DNA of 64,000 nucleotides from Roseburia porci (GCF_009695765.1 NZ_VUNI01000011.1:1-64000); one strand, 5' to 3'. Numbered from the stretch's first letter, positions 18,984 to 28,994 are shown. A program made the numbers and translations. The notes: a model not told the origin generated them from the sequence alone.

Positions 18984-21682
18984 GAAATCGTTACATCAAT
19001 TCTGTGACTCTTTTCGGAAGAGAGTGTATCAATTACTGTTTTTGGCAGATACACACTTCTTTCATCGTGTTTCTCCATGTCTGTTCCATCGCACTGCGCC
19101 TTTTGGATTTTCACTTGATCCGGCATAAGTTTTTCCGGATTATGAATGAAAATATCAAATTTCTTACCTGCAAATTCCATGTGAAGTGCTGCATCTCCGG
19201 TTTCGTCAAACTGTTCCGGCATAAGAGCAGGCGCAATCACCAGATCTCCAAGTTCGCCGTAAACACCATAGGCAGAGGTGATCATTGTAAGCATAAACCA
19301 GCTTGCCGCACCTGTCAGATATGCATAAAGTCCTCTTCCGTCATTATCAAAATATTCCGGGATTCCCGGATACATAACGCTATTTTCCACACGCATCGCA
19401 GCATCCAGCAGAGTTTTCAACACTTTATACCCTTCCTTGGCATATCCCTGTTTATAAAGTGCATTTGCGTACATAACTGCCATATGTGAAAATACTGCTC
19501 CGTTTTCTTTTTCTCCGTAAGCAAATCCAAACATACGTCCCAGATCAAATTTTTCTTCTTTAAAATCTGTATTCAGGCGATATCCTCCAGCTTTTTCATC
19601 GAACAGATAACGATCTGCGCTCTTTATAATTGCCTTCGTCTGATCTGGTTCTGCCGTACCACTCATGATTGCAAACACCTGTCCCGTCAGCATCATACGT
19701 ACATCCTGATCTTTGCAATGTTCAACTGCCCTCCCATGATTATCATAATAACTGTTAAACCATCCTGCATCATTCTGATCTGCAACCCATTCCTGCTCAC
19801 GGATATGTTTCATCATCCAGTCTGCTTTTTCTTCAAGATTGTCTGCAACCTGATCCAGTCTCAATATTACGGTATGTCCTGTGATATTATGTGCACAACA
19901 GTCTGAATATGCTTTCAGCAATTTCTGTTTTTTCATCGGATCATCATAAAGTTCTTTACCATCGGACAGAAGATATTCCATCTCTTTTGCAATCTCGATC
20001 TTACTGATTCCAGTCCGGTTTTCCAGCTCTCTGCAGATTTTTGCAATATCTTTCAGATTACCTGCATAGGCACAGGTGAATGCCACACTTTCTCCTTTTT
20101 CCCATGCCATATCCAGTGCGTCATTCCAGTCTGCTCCATGAAGACGCATTTCGTTATGCTCTCCCACATCATAAAAAGCACAGAGATTCTGTAAAAGAAT
20201 GTGCTCCAGCATGCTTCCGAAATAAATTTCTCCCGATTCCGTACACTGTTTTTGTCCATATCCGCTGTTCCACAGCTCGTCATGTGCAGTTCCGCGGCAT
20301 GACTGAAGATCTTTAAAATATGGGATTTTTTCAAACAGTATCTCCATATCTCCGGTCTGGTCGATATAAAGCTTTGTTGTAACAAACGGCCAGAATGCGT
20401 GATCCATCCATACTCTTGTAATATTATTACGGTCTGCAATGAATTCCCCCTGCTTTTCACCAATGATCGTAGCATTTGTTCCATCAATGCGAACGCCACC
20501 ATAGTTATCAACGATCATCTGCCGTACAACGGATGGCTCCATGATCAGAAGCGCCAGACAATCCTGCCACAGATCTCTCCATCCGCGCCCACCTTTTCCG
20601 TAATCGTGATACGGAAGGAAAGAACAACCATAGATTCTTCTTAACACAGGTTGGAAACAGATCCACTTTAGGTAATTGTCAACCTCCATATCTCCAGTTT
20701 CAAAATCAACATTTACTTTTTCTGTCCAATGTTTTTTCACTTTGGAAAGAGCTTGTTTTACTTGTTCGAACGTACGATATGATGCTGCGATCCTGTCTGC
20801 CTGTTCTTCCTGTTCTGCCATTCCTGCAAGTACAATATACCGTTTTGTGTCTCCTGGCATAAGTGTCACATTATGATAACGGATTGCTCCAACCGCTTCT
20901 TTGCCCTGAATCAGCTGCCCAGCCAAAATACCTGCTTTCTCTGTGCGCACAGCTTCCGGGATCAAAAAAGAACCTCCTTCTCCGATAAATTGCGGAACCG
21001 TAGGATAAAATGCCTCTGGTCTTTGCCCATCTTCTTCAGATCCATATACAAAATAAGTTGTCTCATTTTTCTGATGTCCCCTCTCGTCAAAAGAAAGAAC
21101 CGGTTTCACCTCCACCCCGTATTCTGTGGTTTGAATCCTGTGAAGCAGAGAAGTAACATGTCTGTGGTCTCTGATATTATCAGCGCTTCTTCCATAAACC
21201 GGAATTGCAGCAATTGGTGTGAGTTCCAGCTCCTCAGCTGCAATATTTGTCAGTTCAACAAGCATAACCTCCATGCTTCCATCCACAGTTACGAAAGAAG
21301 TGGTTTGTGCTTTTAATCCATATTTATTTGAAATTCTTGTAAGCTTCTGCCACATAAAACCTGCTTCCAGTGTGCTTTCTTCCTGTTCTCCGGTAAACCG
21401 GGCAAGCTCCTGTTCTGCAGAATTGCCGCATACAGACCAGTATCCTTTTCCTTTTACACGACACCAGAAATTTCTGGTGTTACGATTATTATGCAGGTTT
21501 TCAATACTGACCGGTTCCAAAAGGAAATGGTTCTGATCTGTTTTGCTGTCGCCTCCAAGAACAGGTGTAATGCTTGATTTCAAACCACGTTCCCCGGCAA
21601 GAGGCAGATATAATCCCGTATAATTTTCTGGGTTATGAATCATAAATGTTCCGTTTTTATCCTGAAATTCAATCTGTTTCAT
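18965..21682 (-). CDS. GH94 glycoside phosphorylase, probably laminaribiose-type
   Basis: 905 aa. The N-terminal beta-sandwich is followed by an (alpha/alpha)6 barrel with the GH94 motif ADWND at 517-521, which contains the general acid, and the phosphate-side segment GGRGWRDLWQD (364-374). Such enzymes cleave beta-glucosides with phosphate to give glucose 1-phosphate in the cytoplasm; no signal peptide is seen. Length and the opening residues resemble laminaribiose phosphorylases more than cellobiose or cellodextrin phosphorylases, but this is recognition by eye. It lies 22 bp downstream of the second GH94 gene. Confidence 0.85.
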   Translation of the reverse strand: MKQIEFQDKNGTFMIHNPENYTGLYLPLAGERGLKSSITPVLGGDSKTDQNHFLLEPVSIENLHNNRNTRNFWCRVKGKGYWSVCGNSAEQELARFTGEQEESTLEAGFMWQKLTRISNKYGLKAQTTSFVTVDGSMEVMLVELTNIAAEELELTPIAAIPVYGRSADNIRDHRHVTSLLHRIQTTEYGVEVKPVLSFDERGHQKNETTYFVYGSEEDGQRPEAFYPTVPQFIGEGGSFLIPEAVRTEKAGILAGQLIQGKEAVGAIRYHNVTLMPGDTKRYIVLAGMAEQEEQADRIAASYRTFEQVKQALSKVKKHWTEKVNVDFETGDMEVDNYLKWICFQPVLRRIYGCSFLPYHDYGKGGRGWRDLWQDCLALLIMEPSVVRQMIVDNYGGVRIDGTNATIIGEKQGEFIADRNNITRVWMDHAFWPFVTTKLYIDQTGDMEILFEKIPYFKDLQSCRGTAHDELWNSGYGQKQCTESGEIYFGSMLEHILLQNLCAFYDVGEHNEMRLHGADWNDALDMAWEKGESVAFTCAYAGNLKDIAKICRELENRTGISKIEIAKEMEYLLSDGKELYDDPMKKQKLLKAYSDCCAHNITGHTVILRLDQVADNLEEKADWMMKHIREQEWVADQNDAGWFNSYYDNHGRAVEHCKDQDVRMMLTGQVFAIMSGTAEPDQTKAIIKSADRYLFDEKAGGYRLNTDFKEEKFDLGRMFGFAYGEKENGAVFSHMAVMYANALYKQGYAKEGYKVLKTLLDAAMRVENSVMYPGIPEYFDNDGRGLYAYLTGAASWFMLTMITSAYGVYGELGDLVIAPALMPEQFDETGDAALHMEFAGKKFDIFIHNPEKLMPDQVKIQKAQCDGTDMEKHDERSVYLPKTVIDTLSSEKSHRIDVTISYHMDL

Positions 21683-21704
21683 GTATAACTCCTTTTGTCA
21701 TTAA

Positions 21705-24119
21705 TTATGAAAGATACAGTTCAACTACTGTCTCTGCTGTTAAGATTTCTTCCGGAATATAATTTCCTTCCATCTCCTGTCCGTTAACCAGAAGCTTTTT
21801 ACATCCGGATTCGGCATGATTCGGATTTTTTACCGTAATATGTAAGTGACAGCCACGGAAATCTTTGTCAATTTCGAATTCATCCCACGCTTTCGGAACA
21901 GATGGTGCAATATGAAGTCCATAGAAATCCGGACGCATGCCAAGAATTCCTTCCACACAGCCTACCATCACAGTAGATGCTGTTCCGGTGAGCCAGTGTA
22001 CATGGGAACGTCCAAAATTCGGACTTGCCTTTCCTTCTGTAAACTGTCCATAACAATATGGCTCCAGTCTGCGGATCTCAGCCCTGTCATTCTGTGCTGC
22101 CGGTGCATTTTCCATAAAATATTCAAATGCACGTTCTCCATGTCCGCGAAGTGCTTCTGCAAGTATGATCCACCCCTGTGACTGTGAAAAAATACCTGCA
22201 TTTTCCTTTGTTCCTGCATTGTAAATTACAGCAAGTGCTCCATCAAACGCATGCGCATGATATGGAGGGTCCATAAGAATTGCTCCGTACTCTGTATTTA
22301 AGCGGTCATATACCTGCTGCAATGCAAGATCGCCCTGTTTTTCATCTGCAAGTCCACTGATTACCGCCCAGCTCTGTGGATTTAACCACATATTTGCCTC
22401 CGGATCGTCACGTTTTCCGATCACTTCTCCATTTTCTGTAAATCCACGGATGAAACGATCTTCGTTCCAGCAAAGATCCTGTATCAAGTTTCCAAGATTT
22501 TTCTGGCATTCATCCAGATATCCAATATAGCTTTCATCTTTTTTATATGCTGCAAACTCTTTTAAAATCGTCATTGCATAATAGAACTGCAATGCAACAA
22601 ATGTAGATTCCCCATCCTTTCCAAGGCGTAAACAATCATTCCAGTCCGCATACAGTCCTGCTGGCATACCATGTTTTCCAAGATGATTCATGGAAAAATC
22701 AATGGCCCGTTTCAAATGCTCATATACCGTTCCTTCATCCTTATTGGCAAATGGTATTACTTCATCAATAAAATCCACATTTCCGGTCTCCGATACATAT
22801 TTATATACCGTTGGAAACAACCACAGTGCATCATCTGCACGATATGCCGGATGACCGGTTTCCTGTACATAAGATGCATCATCCGGCGTGTCCTCATGAC
22901 CAGGATTATGTGTGAACTTAACAAGCGGAAGCCCGCCACCGTTATCTACCTGTGCTGAAAGCATAAACCGGATCTTCTCAACTGCCATCTCCGGTGCAAG
23001 ATGGATCACACCCTGAATATCCTGTACAGTATCGCGATATCCATATCCGTTTCGCAGTCCACAATAAGTAAAAGATGCCGCACGCGACCAGATAAATGTC
23101 ATAAAGCAGTTATACGCATTCCATGTATTGATCATGGTATCAAACTCCGGACTTGGTGTTTTTACCTGAAAGTGAGACAGCTGTTTATGCCAGTAAGAAA
23201 TAAGTTCTTCAAGTTCTTCCTTACATACGGATGCAGTATCCGTATAAGATGCTACAATCTCTCCTGCTTCTGCATCATCTTTCATCCCAACAAGAAATGC
23301 GATCTCTTTCGTCTCACCCGGAGCAATCGAAAGTGCTGTAGTCAGTGCTCCGCATCCGTTCTCATTATAATTTCCCTGATTATTCAATTTTCCGTTTATT
23401 ACACCCTGCGGATTACCGTAACCGTGATATCTTCCAAGAAATTCTTCTTTATCCCCGCACCAGCTCTGGACTTCTGCACCTGCAAGTCCAAAGAACCGGT
23501 TCACTACGATCTTATTATCAACTTCTTTCCCATTTTCGATCTGATCAAGGTTTGCGTGGATCATCTGACGTACACGATTGTCGTGAAATACACTCTTTGT
23601 AATAAACTGGGAATACTGTAAATTTACCTGATCCTGCTCATAATTGCTGTTATTGGTAAACTCTGCATATCCGGTCACATTTACGCTTCTTACCTTATCT
23701 GTGTCATTCGTAATTGCGAGACTCCATACCTCATATGATTTTCCAAGTGGAACATAATATCTGACTTCTGAATGAATTCCACTGTAATCGGCCATCATTT
23801 TCGTGTATGCAGTTCCATGGTGACACTCACTTTTGTATTCGCTTAAGTCCTTTCCAACCGGCTGCCAGGATGCAGACCAGAAATCCCGGCTTTCATTGTC
23901 TCTGATATAAATATATCTTCCCGGCTCGTCAAACTGATTAAATACATATCTTAATATCCGTCCGTTTGCTCCCGATTTTGCAAAACTGTAACCACCTGCA
24001 TTATTTGATACAATTGCACCATATTCCGGTGAACCGAGATAGTTAACCCATGGTGCCGGAGTATCCGGTCTTGTAATCACATATTCTTTTTTTTCATCAT
24101 CAAAATATCCATATTTCAT
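21705..24119 (-). CDS. GH94 glycoside phosphorylase, probably cellobiose phosphorylase
   Basis: 804 aa, the usual size for cellobiose phosphorylase. The opening MKYGYFDDEKKEYVI.RP.TP.PWVNYLG is characteristic of that group. ADWND at 491-495 carries the general acid, and GYGYRDTVQD (358-367) lines the active site. It converts cellobiose and phosphate to glucose 1-phosphate and glucose. Being first in an operon with a second GH94 suggests use of mixed beta-1,3/1,4-gluco-oligosaccharides brought in by the adjacent importer. Cytoplasmic, no signal peptide. Confidence 0.88.
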   Translation of the reverse strand: MKYGYFDDEKKEYVITRPDTPAPWVNYLGSPEYGAIVSNNAGGYSFAKSGANGRILRYVFNQFDEPGRYIYIRDNESRDFWSASWQPVGKDLSEYKSECHHGTAYTKMMADYSGIHSEVRYYVPLGKSYEVWSLAITNDTDKVRSVNVTGYAEFTNNSNYEQDQVNLQYSQFITKSVFHDNRVRQMIHANLDQIENGKEVDNKIVVNRFFGLAGAEVQSWCGDKEEFLGRYHGYGNPQGVINGKLNNQGNYNENGCGALTTALSIAPGETKEIAFLVGMKDDAEAGEIVASYTDTASVCKEELEELISYWHKQLSHFQVKTPSPEFDTMINTWNAYNCFMTFIWSRAASFTYCGLRNGYGYRDTVQDIQGVIHLAPEMAVEKIRFMLSAQVDNGGGLPLVKFTHNPGHEDTPDDASYVQETGHPAYRADDALWLFPTVYKYVSETGNVDFIDEVIPFANKDEGTVYEHLKRAIDFSMNHLGKHGMPAGLYADWNDCLRLGKDGESTFVALQFYYAMTILKEFAAYKKDESYIGYLDECQKNLGNLIQDLCWNEDRFIRGFTENGEVIGKRDDPEANMWLNPQSWAVISGLADEKQGDLALQQVYDRLNTEYGAILMDPPYHAHAFDGALAVIYNAGTKENAGIFSQSQGWIILAEALRGHGERAFEYFMENAPAAQNDRAEIRRLEPYCYGQFTEGKASPNFGRSHVHWLTGTASTVMVGCVEGILGMRPDFYGLHIAPSVPKAWDEFEIDKDFRGCHLHITVKNPNHAESGCKKLLVNGQEMEGNYIPEEILTAETVVELYLS

Positions 24120-24195
24120 ATTTCATGCTCCATTCTTTCATTTTCCGTTTTCAACTGTATATCTCTGTTTCGCCTATACTATAGCTTTTTATCCA

Positions 24196-24240
24196 GTCAG
24201 AAATATACAAGATTATTCCTGAAAATGTCAGATTCATGAC
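24196..24240 (-). promoter_or_regulatory. Candidate AraC operator upstream of the GH94 operon
   Basis: AAAATGTCAGATTC at 24222-24235 (continuing ATGAC) repeats the sequence in the AraC promoter (18186-18199). A second GTCAGA half site lies at 24196-24201, 31 bp away or about three helical turns. The site is roughly 80-120 bp upstream of the GH94 start, suitable for an activator. Confidence 0.55.
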
Positions 24241-24294
24241 CTAGTCTTTTCACACATTGCAGGTACATTTTTTATGAAATTTAAAATCCCGGAA

Positions 24295-24334
24295 TTGACG
24301 TTTGACGCAATATAGTTATAATTATAACTATATT
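24295..24334 (+). promoter_or_regulatory. MarR-TSUP promoter with perfect palindromic operator
   Basis: TTGACG (24295-24300), 16-nt spacer, TATAAT (24317-24322). A perfect 26-bp palindrome (half AATATAGTTATAA, 24309-24334) covers the -10 box, the expected place for autorepression by the MarR protein encoded 20 bp downstream. Confidence 0.8.
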
Positions 24335-24354
24335 ACAAAAAGAAGGGATGAGCC

Positions 24355-24795
24355 ATGGCGCAGGAATGGATCGCGCATACCCAGAAAATAAAAACCTTTT
24401 ACAACTGGTCTTTTCATGATCTTGCAAAAGAACTTGACCTGTCACAGCTCGAGATCGATATTCTGCTGTTTTTACATAACAATCCGGAGAATAATGTCGC
24501 ACGGGATCTGTGCAATCTCCGCGGAATCGCGAAGTCCAATGCCTCCAACGGAATCCGGATTCTCGAAAAGAAGGGGCTTCTTATCAGTTCCGCCGATGCA
24601 GACAGCCGCAAGATCCGCCGGTTGAACCTTACTTCTGCCGGTCAGGGCATTGCAAAAAGACTTGCTGCGAAACAGCGTGATATTTTCGAAACGATGTTTG
24701 CGGGAGTTTCCAAAGAACAGATCCAGATTGTTCAGCAGATTATGGATCAATGTGAAAAAAATATGGAGGAACAAATGAAATGGAACTTTTTATAA
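24355..24795 (+). CDS. MarR family transcriptional regulator
   Basis: 146 aa. Winged helix-turn-helix of the MarR type (about 28-95) with LSQLEIDILLFLHNNPE, recognition helix RGIAKSNASNGIRILEKKG, and wing DSRKIRRLNLT, flanked by dimerisation helices. It overlaps the following exporter gene by 16 bp and has a perfect palindromic site over its own promoter, so it most likely represses the two-gene operon and is released by a small ligand or by oxidation. Confidence 0.9.
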   Translation: MAQEWIAHTQKIKTFYNWSFHDLAKELDLSQLEIDILLFLHNNPENNVARDLCNLRGIAKSNASNGIRILEKKGLLISSADADSRKIRRLNLTSAGQGIAKRLAAKQRDIFETMFAGVSKEQIQIVQQIMDQCEKNMEEQMKWNFL

Positions 24796-25544
24796 AATTT
24801 GTGATATGTTTTATCGCCGGAATCGGCGCAGGACTTGGTACTGGATTTGCAGGGATGAGTGCTGCCGCTGTCATCAGCCCGGTGCTCATCACTTTTTTAG
24901 ATATGGACCCTTATATGGCAGTCGGAATCGCACTGGCCAGTGATGTTCTCGCCAGCGCAATATCTGCCTATACTTATAGGAAAAATAAAAACCTTGATAT
25001 CAAAAACGGAATTATTATGCTTATTTCCGTTTTATGTTTTACCATGGTAGGAAGTTATGTGTCGAGCCTTGTACCAGGCACGGCTATGGGTAATTTTTCA
25101 GTGTTTATGACCATGCTGCTCGGAATCAAATTCCTTGTCAGACCGGTCATGGCACCAAAAGCCTCCTTTACCAATGCAACACCAAAACAAAAGGTGATCC
25201 GTTCCATCCTCTGTGGTGTACTGATCGGTTTCATCTGCGGTTTTATCGGTGCAGGCGGAGGCATGATGATGCTTCTTGTTCTGACCTCGGTTCTTGGATA
25301 TGAGTTAAAAACCGCAGTCGGTACAAGCGTATTTATTATGACTTTCACTGCTTTTACAGGGTCTGCAAGCCACTTTATCCTTGGCGGCATTCCAGATCTC
25401 TGGGCGCTTTTGTTCTGTGTGGCAAGCACACTGCTCTGGGCCCGCATCGCTGCCGTGATCGCCAATAAAGCTTCTGCCAAAACATTGAACCGTGTAACCG
25501 GTGTCGTTCTGCTCGTACTTGGCATCGTCGTTCTGTTTGTTTAA
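24780..25544 (+). CDS. TSUP (TauE/SafE) family membrane transporter
   Basis: 254 aa, about eight membrane segments in two repeats, each with the family's glycine-rich motif (GIGAGLGTGFAGMSAAAVISPVL near 13-35 and GFICGFIGAGGGMMMLLVLT near 150-170). TSUP proteins move sulfite, sulfonates or other organic anions; the substrate here is not known. Its stop overlaps the convergent GH13 gene by 4 bp. Co-regulation by a MarR protein suggests export of an inducing anion. Confidence 0.88.
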   Translation: MELFIKFVICFIAGIGAGLGTGFAGMSAAAVISPVLITFLDMDPYMAVGIALASDVLASAISAYTYRKNKNLDIKNGIIMLISVLCFTMVGSYVSSLVPGTAMGNFSVFMTMLLGIKFLVRPVMAPKASFTNATPKQKVIRSILCGVLIGFICGFIGAGGGMMMLLVLTSVLGYELKTAVGTSVFIMTFTAFTGSASHFILGGIPDLWALLFCVASTLLWARIAAVIANKASAKTLNRVTGVVLLVLGIVVLFV

Positions 25545-27220
25545 TCACACGTTACTACAAGAGCCTGATATCCACAAAGTGTGATCTGATCTCCGTTTCG
25601 ATCCACAATATCGGTGTTATTCAGCAGAACTTTCCACTCTGCATTCTGATCTTTGGACGAGAACCTAACGGTCTGCGGTTCTTTCTGGAAATTCACAAGC
25701 ACAAGAATCGTCTGATCACCATTCTTTCGTTCGTACGCAATCAGGTTCTTTTGTTCACGTTCAAATGGGTGAAATCTTCCAAATGTCAGCGTGTCATGAT
25801 ACTGCGGATCTTTGTACAGTGCGATCATTTTCTTATAAAATGCATATACTGAATCCGGGTCATGAAGCTGACTTTTCAGATTGATACGCTGATAATCCGG
25901 ATTCACCATAATCCATGGTGTGTGCGAAGAGAATCCCGCATTCTCCTCGTCGCTCCACTGAACCGGAGTGCGGGCGTTATCACGGCTGAATGTGTGAGCC
26001 AGGTTAAGTGCCTCTTCCTTTGTGCAGCCTGCATCCAGGCATACGCGGTATTCGTCCATCGTACTAATGTCATCATAATCAGAAATATCCGGAAAATCAC
26101 AGTTTTCCATTCCGATTTCCTGTCCCTGATAGATGAATGGTATTCCGCGCAGGAAGAAATATGCACACGCCAGCGCTTTTTTACTTGTATCCGACAGATC
26201 TTCTGCCGGAATAAAACGACTTACGCCGCGTGGTTCATCGTGATTTTCAATGATATTGGATAAAAACCCGATCTCTCCAGTGGTCATCTGGCTGTCAAAA
26301 ATCGCATTTTTATACATCTCTGCGGTAACCGTTTCATGCTCATACCAGCCGCCATGTTTTCCACACATTTCCGGTGCAAAATCAAATTTCGATGAAAAAT
26401 GTCCGTTCTCTCCAATGAATTCCCGAAGCTCCGATTCCTTATCGTTAAATACTTCGCCTACGGTAAATGCATCGTATTTTTCAAAGGTCTCATGTTTCAT
26501 CTCTTCCAGGAATTCCCCAATACCTTCTGCCTCTTCTAACATCCGTCCGATATAAACAAGTCCGTCATCTCTGTCCGGTTCATAATCCTGAAATGGCAGT
26601 TTCTTTTTGATGTTGATGATCGCATCAATACGGAATCCAGCAATTCCACGCTCCAGCCACCAGTTCATCATTTTATAGATTTCCTGTCTGAGTTTCGGGT
26701 TTTCCCAGTTCAGATCCGGCTGTTTGCGGTGGAAGGAATGCAGATAATATTTATCCGTGCCAGGGATAGGTTCCCATACACTGCCTCCGAAATACGATCT
26801 CCAGTTGCATGGCAGCTTTCCGTCTTTTTTCTCCGCAATATAAAAATACTTTCCATATTCTCCATCAGGATCTTTCATCGCTTTCTGGAACCACTCATGT
26901 TCATCTGAGCAGTGATTAACGACTAAGTCCATTATGATATACATATCACGTTTTTTCGCCTCTGCGATCAAACGGTCCATAGTTTCCAGATCACCAAACA
27001 CCGGATTGATGTCATAATAATCGGATATATCATATCCCTGATCTACGAGTGGAGAACGGTAAACTGGTGAAATCCAGATAATATCCACCCCAAGATCTTT
27101 TAAATAATCCAGTTTTCCAATAATGCCCTCGAGATCACCGATGCCGTCTCCGTTGGCATCGGCAAAGCTTTTCGGCCAGATCTGATAAGCAACTTTTCCA
27201 ATCCACCATTTCTGCTTCAT
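25541..27220 (-). CDS. GH13_31 alpha-glucosidase (oligo-1,6-glucosidase type)
   Basis: 559 aa from the ATG at 27220 (GGAGGCAGCAC ahead). The (beta/alpha)8 barrel shows MDLVVNH, GFRIDAI (nucleophile Asp), TVGEV (acid Glu) and ENHDEPR (transition-state Asp), plus the subfamily marker QPDLNW. It hydrolyses short alpha-glucosides in the cytoplasm. The residue after the catalytic RID motif is Ala, where the neighbour has Val; Val there is linked to alpha-1,6 preference, so the two copies may differ in linkage use. It is 10 bp after the second GH13 gene. Confidence 0.92.
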   Translation of the reverse strand: MKQKWWIGKVAYQIWPKSFADANGDGIGDLEGIIGKLDYLKDLGVDIIWISPVYRSPLVDQGYDISDYYDINPVFGDLETMDRLIAEAKKRDMYIIMDLVVNHCSDEHEWFQKAMKDPDGEYGKYFYIAEKKDGKLPCNWRSYFGGSVWEPIPGTDKYYLHSFHRKQPDLNWENPKLRQEIYKMMNWWLERGIAGFRIDAIINIKKKLPFQDYEPDRDDGLVYIGRMLEEAEGIGEFLEEMKHETFEKYDAFTVGEVFNDKESELREFIGENGHFSSKFDFAPEMCGKHGGWYEHETVTAEMYKNAIFDSQMTTGEIGFLSNIIENHDEPRGVSRFIPAEDLSDTSKKALACAYFFLRGIPFIYQGQEIGMENCDFPDISDYDDISTMDEYRVCLDAGCTKEEALNLAHTFSRDNARTPVQWSDEENAGFSSHTPWIMVNPDYQRINLKSQLHDPDSVYAFYKKMIALYKDPQYHDTLTFGRFHPFEREQKNLIAYERKNGDQTILVLVNFQKEPQTVRFSSKDQNAEWKVLLNNTDIVDRNGDQITLCGYQALVVTCD

Positions 27221-27230
27221 GTGCTGCCTC

Positions 27231-28904
27231 CTAATAACGGTATACCTTCGCCTCATATGGGCGCAATGTCTGTCCCATATCATCTGCATAGTTTGCAATC
27301 AGTTTTTCTGCCCCATCCGGAATCTGTCCCATGACAGCATCCGTAACCGATACCTCATGATCCGTAAAATTGCAGAGTACCATTAAATGTTCATTTTCAT
27401 AGGTTCTCTTATAGATAAAAGTCTCTTCACTCTCTGCTTCAAGCAGTTCATAATCCCCGTATACAATGATCTCATTCTCATGACGCAGGCGGATCAGTTT
27501 TTTATAGTATGAAAATACGGAATCCGGATCATTGACCTGCGCTTTGGCATTTACCTCAGGGTAATTGGAATTTACTTTGAGCCACGGTGTTCCCGTTGTG
27601 AATCCTGCGTTTTTGCTGTCATCCCACTGCATTGGAGTTCTTGCATTATCCCTGCTGATACGTTTGAGATATCCCATCATTTCCTCATGGGAGACTCCGC
27701 ATTGTTCTGTGAGTTCATGGTATGCATTGATACTTTCAATATCACGGTAATCTTCAAGATTGTCAAAGTATGCATTGCACATTCCAAGTTCTTCTCCCTG
27801 ATATACATACGGCGTTCCCTGCATCATGTGAAGGCAGGTTGCAAGCAGTTTTGCAGAACGTTCACGATATTCTTCACTGTCGTTTCCGTATCTGGATACG
27901 GAACGCGGCTGATCATGGTTGGACAGATACAGACTGTTCCATGCCTCATGGGAAAGCCCTGTCTGCCATTTGGATAAGTTCGCTTTCCACTCCGGAAGCG
28001 GCATCTTATGTCCATCCCATTTTCCGTAATGGGTTTTCTCATGTTCGCTTCCGCTGACATGTTCAAACTGGAATACCATGTTAAGCTCACTGCCGTCTGC
28101 ATTGGCATACTTCTTTGCTTCTTCGAGTGTAACACCTGCTGCCTCACCAACGGTGATCAGGTCGTATTTTGAGAGCACTTTCCGGTTCATTTCCTGCAGA
28201 TATTCATGGACATGAGGTCCGTTGGCGCATCCGCTGTCCGCATATCCGTTTTCTCCCGGAATTCCATCCGGAAGTCCTTCCGGTTTGGAGATCAGGCTGA
28301 TGACATCCATACGGAATCCGTCAATTCCCTTTTCACACCACCAGTTCATCATATCAAATACATGATCGCGCACCTTTGGATTATCCCAGTTTAAATCCGG
28401 CTGTTTTTTAGAGAAAAGATGCAGGAAATACATATCGGTCTGTTCATCATATTTCCATGCGGAACCACTGAAGCAGGATCCCCAGTTATTTGGCTCTTTT
28501 CCGTCTTCTTTGCCTTTTCTCCAGATATAAAAATCACGGTATGGATTATCCACACTCTTACGGCTCTCCACAAACCATGCATGTTCATCGGAAGTATGGT
28601 TTACCACAAGATCCATCATGATCTTGATTCCAAGCTCATGAGCGCGCGCGAGCATCCGGTCATAATCTTCCATCGTTCCAAATTCTGTCATGATCGCCTG
28701 ATAATCGCTGATGTCATATCCGTTGTCATCATTCGGTGACTGATAAACCGGCGACAGCCAGATCACATCGATTCCAAGCTCTTTTAAATAATCAAGTTTC
28801 TCTGTAATACCGTTCAGATCTCCGATTCCATCTCCGTTTGAGTCCATAAAACTTCTTGGATAGATCTGATATACAACCGCTTCCTTCCACCATGCTTTTT
28901 TCAT
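27231..28904 (-). CDS. GH13_31 oligo-1,6-glucosidase
   Basis: 557 aa. Catalytic motifs GFRMDVI, TVGEA and SNHDQPR and the QPDLNW marker are all present. Val after the RMD motif favours alpha-1,6 bonds (isomaltose, panose, limit dextrins). It is first in a two-gene operon with the other GH13 and sits downstream of a LacI regulator. The promoter between the two carries two LacI-type operators. No signal peptide, so it acts on imported sugars. Confidence 0.93.
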   Translation of the reverse strand: MKKAWWKEAVVYQIYPRSFMDSNGDGIGDLNGITEKLDYLKELGIDVIWLSPVYQSPNDDNGYDISDYQAIMTEFGTMEDYDRMLARAHELGIKIMMDLVVNHTSDEHAWFVESRKSVDNPYRDFYIWRKGKEDGKEPNNWGSCFSGSAWKYDEQTDMYFLHLFSKKQPDLNWDNPKVRDHVFDMMNWWCEKGIDGFRMDVISLISKPEGLPDGIPGENGYADSGCANGPHVHEYLQEMNRKVLSKYDLITVGEAAGVTLEEAKKYANADGSELNMVFQFEHVSGSEHEKTHYGKWDGHKMPLPEWKANLSKWQTGLSHEAWNSLYLSNHDQPRSVSRYGNDSEEYRERSAKLLATCLHMMQGTPYVYQGEELGMCNAYFDNLEDYRDIESINAYHELTEQCGVSHEEMMGYLKRISRDNARTPMQWDDSKNAGFTTGTPWLKVNSNYPEVNAKAQVNDPDSVFSYYKKLIRLRHENEIIVYGDYELLEAESEETFIYKRTYENEHLMVLCNFTDHEVSVTDAVMGQIPDGAEKLIANYADDMGQTLRPYEAKVYRY

Positions 28905-28994
28905 TGTTATTCCTGCCTTTCTGATTATTTATTATTGTTGATTCTCTGCTGCCGGGGTGTCCGTTTCCTTTCGCAATCCCTGGCATTCTCTTTA

